A stretch of DNA of 41,009 nt, from contig JAUIKE010000061.1 of NCBI GenBank assembly GCA_030430845.1, forward strand, positions 1 through 41,009, read 5' to 3'. The position numbers and the translations under genes are program-made. The DNA comes from Bacteroidia bacterium (GTDB taxonomy: Bacteria > Bacteroidota > Bacteroidia > Chitinophagales > Saprospiraceae). Within the stretch, counting starts at the first letter, position 1, and each line of letters begins with the position of its first letter. The notes beneath the pieces were generated by a model. It was given only the letters and a program-made list of their open reading frames with translations. It did not search any database and was not told the DNA's origin. This document shows positions 40,900 to 41,009 of this stretch, piece by piece.

Positions 40900-41009
40900 G
40901 TCGTTTTAAGGCATGTTTCACATGCTGATAAAAGTAGTTGACACTTTTTTTAACTGCTAGACACAAAAAAAGCCTTTATCCCAAGGGATAAAACAAAGTT
41001 CTTTGACAG
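40900..41009. other. Right-edge intergenic sequence
   Basis: No gene seen. A short hairpin TTTATCCC/GGGATAAA (40975-40992) around AA lies near the edge, and GCATG/CATGC at about 40911-40925 can pair. It is cut by the window end. Confidence 0.5.

Noticed and set aside
1..41009. CRISPR arrays, tRNA or rRNA genes
   Set aside because: No regularly spaced direct repeats and no cloverleaf with CCA end or conserved rRNA stretch was found by reading.

Overview
The window comes from a member of the Bacteroidota, most likely an environmental Saprospiria-like lineage; the class is an inference from gene style. Support for the phylum: two SusC/SusD pairs, a type IX secretion C-terminal sorting domain, a stand-alone RRM RNA-binding protein, many short lipoprotein signals, and a promoter of the TTG-N19-TAnnTTTG kind. 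No tRNA, rRNA, CRISPR array, phage gene or transposase was seen. The plasmid or phage-like content is nil; this looks like chromosome.

Layout. 1-7 kb, minus strand: a very large single-chain 2-oxoacid:ferredoxin oxidoreductase with its own C-terminal ferredoxin domain, followed by rnfC and rnfD (cut by the window edge), so a ferredoxin-reducing enzyme sits directly before the ferredoxin:NAD+ Rnf complex. 7.3-10.7 kb, minus: a probable thiol/sulfur group (cysteine dioxygenase, DsrE-like protein, ABM-fold protein, MBL hydrolase) with an AraC regulator upstream. 11-14.2 kb: an alpha/beta hydrolase, an Fe-S type uracil-DNA glycosylase and an IorA-like TPP enzyme lacking the usual ferredoxin domain. 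14.3-21.4 kb: DUF5996 protein and metallophosphoesterase lipoprotein (one operon), a small membrane protein, AraC regulator plus hydrolase, a decayed M43 metalloprotease gene, a leucine-rich repeat protein and the RRM protein. 21.9-33.8 kb: DUF5995 protein, then two SusC/SusD nutrient-uptake pairs facing each other with a PQQ-like beta-propeller protein between them. 34.3-41 kb: a truncated DUF4344 remnant, a MacB/FtsX permease, a secreted hypothetical protein, a c-type heme lipoprotein (DUF3365) and a T9SS-sorted propeller protein.

The most unusual content lies between the genes. (1) A dispersed three-hairpin repeat occurs in three places (1944-2075, 12322-12485, truncated at 40842-40899), each time downstream of a stop codon in the same orientation, with compensatory changes that keep the stems paired. 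(2) A roughly 217-bp multi-branched inverted repeat at 37928-38144 has perfect 36-bp outer arms. (3) A palindrome family built on GACATGTC occurs around 12.3-12.6 kb and 20.8-20.9 kb. (4) A MITE-like long imperfect hairpin sits at 21501-21664. (5) Several intergenic hairpins share the same GAA (or TTC on the other strand) triloop closed by C-G, in three cases forming the GCGAAGC mini-hairpin.

None of the functions were tested by search; family names rest on motif recognition by eye.
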